Origin: JAHZKN01 sp965250205
GTDB taxonomy: Bacteria; Pseudomonadota; Alphaproteobacteria; Rhizobiales; Hyphomicrobiaceae
NCBI GenBank assembly: GCA_965250205.1
Contig: CBDFNK010000017.1
Span: 49,710-113,709, forward strand
DNA length: 64,000 nucleotides
Direction: 5' to 3'
Made by a program: the position numbers and the translations under genes. Of the stretch, positions 60,878-64,000 are shown piece by piece; positions within the stretch are counted from its first letter, which is position 1, and each line of letters starts with the position of its first letter. Below the pieces are notes generated by a model. The model ran no database searches. It was not told the origin of the DNA and saw nothing but the letters and a program-made list of their open reading frames with translations.

Positions 60878-62716
60878 GTGGCACGGAAACGGCGTCAGTC
60901 TGAGGACCAAACTGAGTTGAGCGGTGGCGCAGGCAGTTCGTCAAGTGAGGGCGCACCCGCCGGCAGGGTCTCGCTGTCGCCGCTCAAGATGCTCAAGCCC
61001 TACATTCTCAAGTCCCCGGTGGTTCTTGTTGGCGCGCTGATCGCGCTGGTGGTGTCGGCTGGTGCCATGCTGGTTGTCCCCATGGCTGTGCGACGGATGA
61101 TTGATTTTGGCTTTGGCGCGCAAGATGGCCAGTTGATTGATCAGTACTTCATGATGCTGATCGCTATCGGTGGTGTGCTTGCTGTTGCCAGTGCCTCGCG
61201 GTTTTATTTGATCAATTGGCTTGGTGAACGCGTCGTCTCAGATGTGCGTTGTGATGTTTTTCGGCATTTGACAAAACTTGGCCCTGTTTTTTTTGAAACT
61301 GCGCACTCGGGCGAAATGATGAGCCGCCTGACGGCGGACACGACGCAAATCAAAGCCGCTGCCGGGACGGCGCTTAGTCAGTTGTTGCGCAACGCCATTA
61401 TGCTGATCGGCGCATTGGGGATGATGATCTACACATCTCTGCCCCTGTCGCTGATGGTGCTTCTTGCGATTCCTATGATTGTTTTGCCGCTGGTTGGCTT
61501 TGGTCGCCTGGTGCGAAAACTATCGCGCAAGGCGCAGGACCATTTGGCGGAAGCGTCTGCCTATGCCTCTGAAAATCTCACCGCCGTGCGCACCATGCAG
61601 GCGTTTTCGCATCAAGATGCAGTTGCTGATCGCTATCAGTCGGCTGTTGAGCGTACGTTTGATGCAGCACGCGATCGGATGAAAGCGCGCGCTGGGCTGA
61701 CGGCGCTGGCCATTCTTTTGGTGACCTCAAGCATCGTTGGTGTGTTGTGGTTTGGATCATCCTCAGTGATCAGTGGCGAGATGACGGGCGGCATACTTGG
61801 CCAATTCGTCCTTTATGCGTTGTTTGCTGCTGGAGCGCTGGCGGAATTGTCAGAAGTCTGGGGCGAGATCAGCCAGGCCGCGGGCTCTGCAGAACGGCTG
61901 GCAGAATTGCTTGAGGTTGTGCCGGCGATCACATCGCCTCAAAATCCTAAACCGTTACCGACGCCAGACATCGGTGAGTTGGAGTTTGACAACGTCACGT
62001 TCTCCTATGCTGCGGGTGGTGAAAAGCCAGCGCTTGAAGATATTAGTTTTAAAGTGGCGCGCGGCGAAACGGTAGCCGTTGTGGGGCCATCGGGCGCCGG
62101 CAAGACAACGCTGTTTAATCTAATCTTGCGCTTTTATGATCCGACGATTGGCGCGCTTATATTGGATGGCGTCGATATCAAAGATGCAGATCTTGAAAAA
62201 GCCCGCCAGCGCATCGCTCTTGTGCCACAGGATGTGGCGCTGTTCGCCGATACGGTTTTAGAAAACATTCGCTATGGCAACCCAAATGCCAGTCGCGAGG
62301 ACGTGGCAGCTGCCGCCAAGACCGCGCAAGCAGACGGATTTATCGCAGGTCTAACCGACGGCTATGATAGCAAACTTGGTGAGCGCGGCGTGACCTTGTC
62401 TGGTGGCCAGCGTCAACGTTTGGCGATCGCACGGGCCGTTTTGAAGGATGCACCCATCTTGCTGCTGGATGAGGCGACAAGTGCACTCGATGCCGAAAAT
62501 GAAGTGTTGGTGCAGCAGGCTTTGGATCGTGTGATGAAGTCGCGCACAACGCTTGTCATCGCCCATCGTTTGTCAACGGTGCAAGGTGCCGATCGTATTC
62601 TGGTGATGGATGAAGGGCGCATTGTTGAGCAGGGTACACACAGTGAATTGCTATCTAAAGGCGGGCTATACCAGCGCCTCGCCGATTTGCAGTTTAGTCG
62701 AGAAGCGGCTGAGTAA
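60878..62716 (+). CDS. MsbA-like ABC exporter (fused permease and ATPase)
   Basis: A 612-residue half-transporter. Six membrane helices in residues about 40-340 (LKSPVVLVGALIALVVSAGA; ALSQLLRNAIMLIGALGMMI), ATPase domain with Walker A GPSGAGKTTLF, Q-loop LVPQDVALFADTV, signature LSGGQRQRLAIA, Walker B ILLLDEATSALD and switch His IAHRLSTV. Acidic, Ser/Gly-rich N-tail of about 35 residues. Of the MsbA/BmrA exporter type; substrate unknown. GTG start at 60878 with TTAGGAGCG upstream. The IS66 fragment begins about 70 bases after its stop. Confidence 0.92.
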   Translation: MARKRRQSEDQTELSGGAGSSSSEGAPAGRVSLSPLKMLKPYILKSPVVLVGALIALVVSAGAMLVVPMAVRRMIDFGFGAQDGQLIDQYFMMLIAIGGVLAVASASRFYLINWLGERVVSDVRCDVFRHLTKLGPVFFETAHSGEMMSRLTADTTQIKAAAGTALSQLLRNAIMLIGALGMMIYTSLPLSLMVLLAIPMIVLPLVGFGRLVRKLSRKAQDHLAEASAYASENLTAVRTMQAFSHQDAVADRYQSAVERTFDAARDRMKARAGLTALAILLVTSSIVGVLWFGSSSVISGEMTGGILGQFVLYALFAAGALAELSEVWGEISQAAGSAERLAELLEVVPAITSPQNPKPLPTPDIGELEFDNVTFSYAAGGEKPALEDISFKVARGETVAVVGPSGAGKTTLFNLILRFYDPTIGALILDGVDIKDADLEKARQRIALVPQDVALFADTVLENIRYGNPNASREDVAAAAKTAQADGFIAGLTDGYDSKLGERGVTLSGGQRQRLAIARAVLKDAPILLLDEATSALDAENEVLVQQALDRVMKSRTTLVIAHRLSTVQGADRILVMDEGRIVEQGTHSELLSKGGLYQRLADLQFSREAAE

Positions 62717-62757
62717 GTGAGCGTGGCACCAGTTAGTCTGGTCGTCCGCCAATTAAA

Positions 62758-63159
62758 TTGTTGTCTTGTTATACAGCAACGACAAGAGCGCGGCGGCGGA
62801 CATGGAGCACGGACTTCAAGACGCGTGTTGTTGCTGAGGCATCGCAGCCCGGCATTTCAGCTGCCCAGATCGCGCGTCGTTATGACCTCAATGCGAACCT
62901 TCTGTTCAACTGGAAGAAGAAATACGGTGCTGAAGCGACCCTGGTGCCAGTTGAGATTGTGTCTGACACGGTACCGGCGATTTCGGCGCAGCGCGAAGGT
63001 TTTCATGAACCCATCAATCTTGCAGCGCCTGCGTCAGGCAGCCCTGGATTATCCAGCATTGAGATTGATCTCCCATGCGGGGCACGGCTGCGTTGCGGTT
63101 CCGACGTTTATTCAACCCATTTGGTGCGGGTTCTTACAGTTCTGCGATCCAAACCGTGA
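62758..63159 (+). pseudogene. IS66 TnpA, 5' end replaced
   Basis: From about codon 10 it equals the TnpA of the first copy (RRTWSTDFKTRVVAEASQPG) with few changes. The first codons (MLSCYTATTRA from a TTG) come from flanking DNA where the other copy has MAGKTRAP, so the native start and promoter are lost. Confidence 0.75.
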
Positions 63160-64000
63160 TCCCGGTTCCTGCGCAAACGAAAGTGTGGCTGGCTGCTGGC
63201 GTGACGGACATGCGCAAGGGATTTAATGGCCTAAGTATCCTGGCACAGAACGCATTGGAACAGGATCCGTTCTCAGGCCATTTATTCGTGTTTCGTGGCA
63301 GGCGTGGCGATCTATTGAAGATCATTTGGTGGGACGGTCAGGGCGCATGTCTGTTTTCCAAAAAATTGGAACGGGGCCGGTTTGTATGGCCGTCGCCGAT
63401 CAATGGCAAAGTGACGATCACCTCAGCGCAATTGGCAATGTTGTTGGACAAAATGATCGATCAACTTGAACTGGCCCTTGTCAAAGCTGAAGCGAAAGCG
63501 GAACAGCATTGCTGTGAACCATTGCCCAATGAGGGCGAAGCCAAAGGCCAGCCGACGCGCAAACCGCTCCCCGAACATCTGCCACGGGAAGAGATTATTC
63601 TTCACCCCGGTGAGAGTTGTGAGCAATGCGGTGGCGCACTGCGCGAACTCGGGCAAGATGTCTCCGAGACCCTCGAATATGTTCCCGGACGCTTCAAAGT
63701 GATCCGAACGGTGCGCCCCAAACTATCATGCCGGTGTTGCGAGGCCATTCATCAGGTCGCTGCTCCGTCCATGCCGATCGAACGCGGTCGTCCTTGCCCT
63801 GGGCTTCTGGCGCATGTGCTGGTCAACAAATACGCTGATCATTTGCCACTCTATCGTCAGTCACAAATTTATGCGCGCGACGGCATGCATCTCGATCGTT
63901 CGACACTCGCCGATTGGGTTGCGCGGTCATCCGCATTACTGGAACCACTCGCTGAGGCAATCGGCCGTCATGTGATGGCAGGAGCGGCGATCCACGGCGA
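62785..64000 (+). mobile_element. Second IS66-type element, 5'-cut and internally deleted
   Basis: Near-identical to the first IS66 element over tnpA and tnpB, but starts inside tnpA (about 62785), without the GTAAGCG end. Its tnpB is joined in frame to tnpC (about 63446). The element continues past the window end. Confidence 0.85.
63156..64000 (+). CDS. IS66 TnpB-TnpC in-frame chimera, runs off window
   Basis: Starts GTG at 63156 overlapping the tnpA stop (GTGA). The TnpB part (VPAQTKVWLAAGVTDMRKGF ... NGKVTITSAQLAMLL) is cut after LAMLL, where the other copy has EGIDWRMPQRTWRPL, and continues in frame as TnpC DKMIDQLELALVKAEAKAEQ, CEQCGGALRELGQDVSETLE, ERGRPCPGLLAHVLVN to AAIHG at the window end. 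About 22 residues of TnpB and about 70 of TnpC are missing. The TnpC middle differs from the first copy (HCCEPLPNEGEAKGQ against HYCEPPSAETEAKQQ), so this is a different IS66 relative, not a simple copy. Confidence 0.8.
   Translation, partial: MIPVPAQTKVWLAAGVTDMRKGFNGLSILAQNALEQDPFSGHLFVFRGRRGDLLKIIWWDGQGACLFSKKLERGRFVWPSPINGKVTITSAQLAMLLDKMIDQLELALVKAEAKAEQHCCEPLPNEGEAKGQPTRKPLPEHLPREEIILHPGESCEQCGGALRELGQDVSETLEYVPGRFKVIRTVRPKLSCRCCEAIHQVAAPSMPIERGRPCPGLLAHVLVNKYADHLPLYRQSQIYARDGMHLDRSTLADWVARSSALLEPLAEAIGRHVMAGAAIHG

Overview
The window reads as a chromosomal stretch of an alphaproteobacterium, most like Hyphomicrobiales/Rhizobiales relatives. The evidence is the CtrA cell-cycle circuit (sciP, ctrA, rcdA, all recognised from their proteins), a fliJ-like gene divergent from ctrA, the lipid A route using LpxI rather than LpxH, a PmtA-type phospholipid methyltransferase, the GatCAB amidotransferase, and a dihydroorotase-like protein next to pyrB that has lost its metal ligands. 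Nearly all genes are dense, housekeeping and of similar moderately high G+C; the exceptions are insertion sequences and a few AT-richer secreted or toxin-like genes.

Layout. 1-4600: pyrimidine synthesis (pyrC-like, pyrB on the minus strand), a divergent aidB-type acyl-CoA dehydrogenase and a MarR regulator. 4.8-11.9 kb: ruvX, a membrane-bound spermidine-synthase-like fusion, gatC, gatA, a chorismate-mutase-like gene and an L,D-transpeptidase. 12.0-14.6 kb: a decayed IS1182-type element with stray copies of its ends and a small secreted protein gene. 14.6-22.7 kb: gatB, a double DedA/VTT protein, small lipoproteins, a GST, a Sel1 protein and a complete IS630 element with inverted ends. 23.1-38.8 kb: the classical block rpsB-tsf-pyrH-frr-uppS-cdsA-dxr-rseP-bamA-lpxD-fabZ-lpxA-lpxI-lpxB, linking translation, isoprenoid carrier, phospholipid, outer-membrane assembly and lipid A synthesis. 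38.9-45.3 kb: gltA, gltX, comEC and lexA, with a 45-bp minisatellite between comEC and lexA. 45.7-49.6 kb: a Fic protein, a tRNA-Met and a truncated, frameshifted IS66 element joined directly to the 5' end of that tRNA. 49.6-51.7 kb: pmtA and mnmA. 52.0-59.0 kb: the CtrA neighbourhood (sciP, fliJ-like, ctrA, DUF1192, a candidate CtrA-controlled small RNA, rcdA). 59.1-62.7 kb: XRE regulator, small membrane proteins, rpmE and an MsbA-like ABC exporter. 62.8-64.0 kb: a second IS66 relative in which tnpB and tnpC are fused in frame.

Most noteworthy observations: (i) a structured ~100-nt RNA gene candidate with a TTAACCAT box just upstream of rcdA; (ii) LpxI carrying a second, degenerate copy of its C-terminal domain; (iii) the tRNA-Met/IS66 junction, where the transposase reading frame terminates inside the tRNA; (iv) the comEC/lexA minisatellite, in which every repeat carries a hairpin; (v) an 18-bp perfect inverted repeat inside lpxB; (vi) a lipoprotein-like gene with UGA at codon 5 behind a good ribosome-binding site; (vii) the in-frame IS66 tnpB-tnpC chimera. 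No CRISPR array, prophage or large defence island is visible. All family assignments are by recognition of sequence; no database search was possible.
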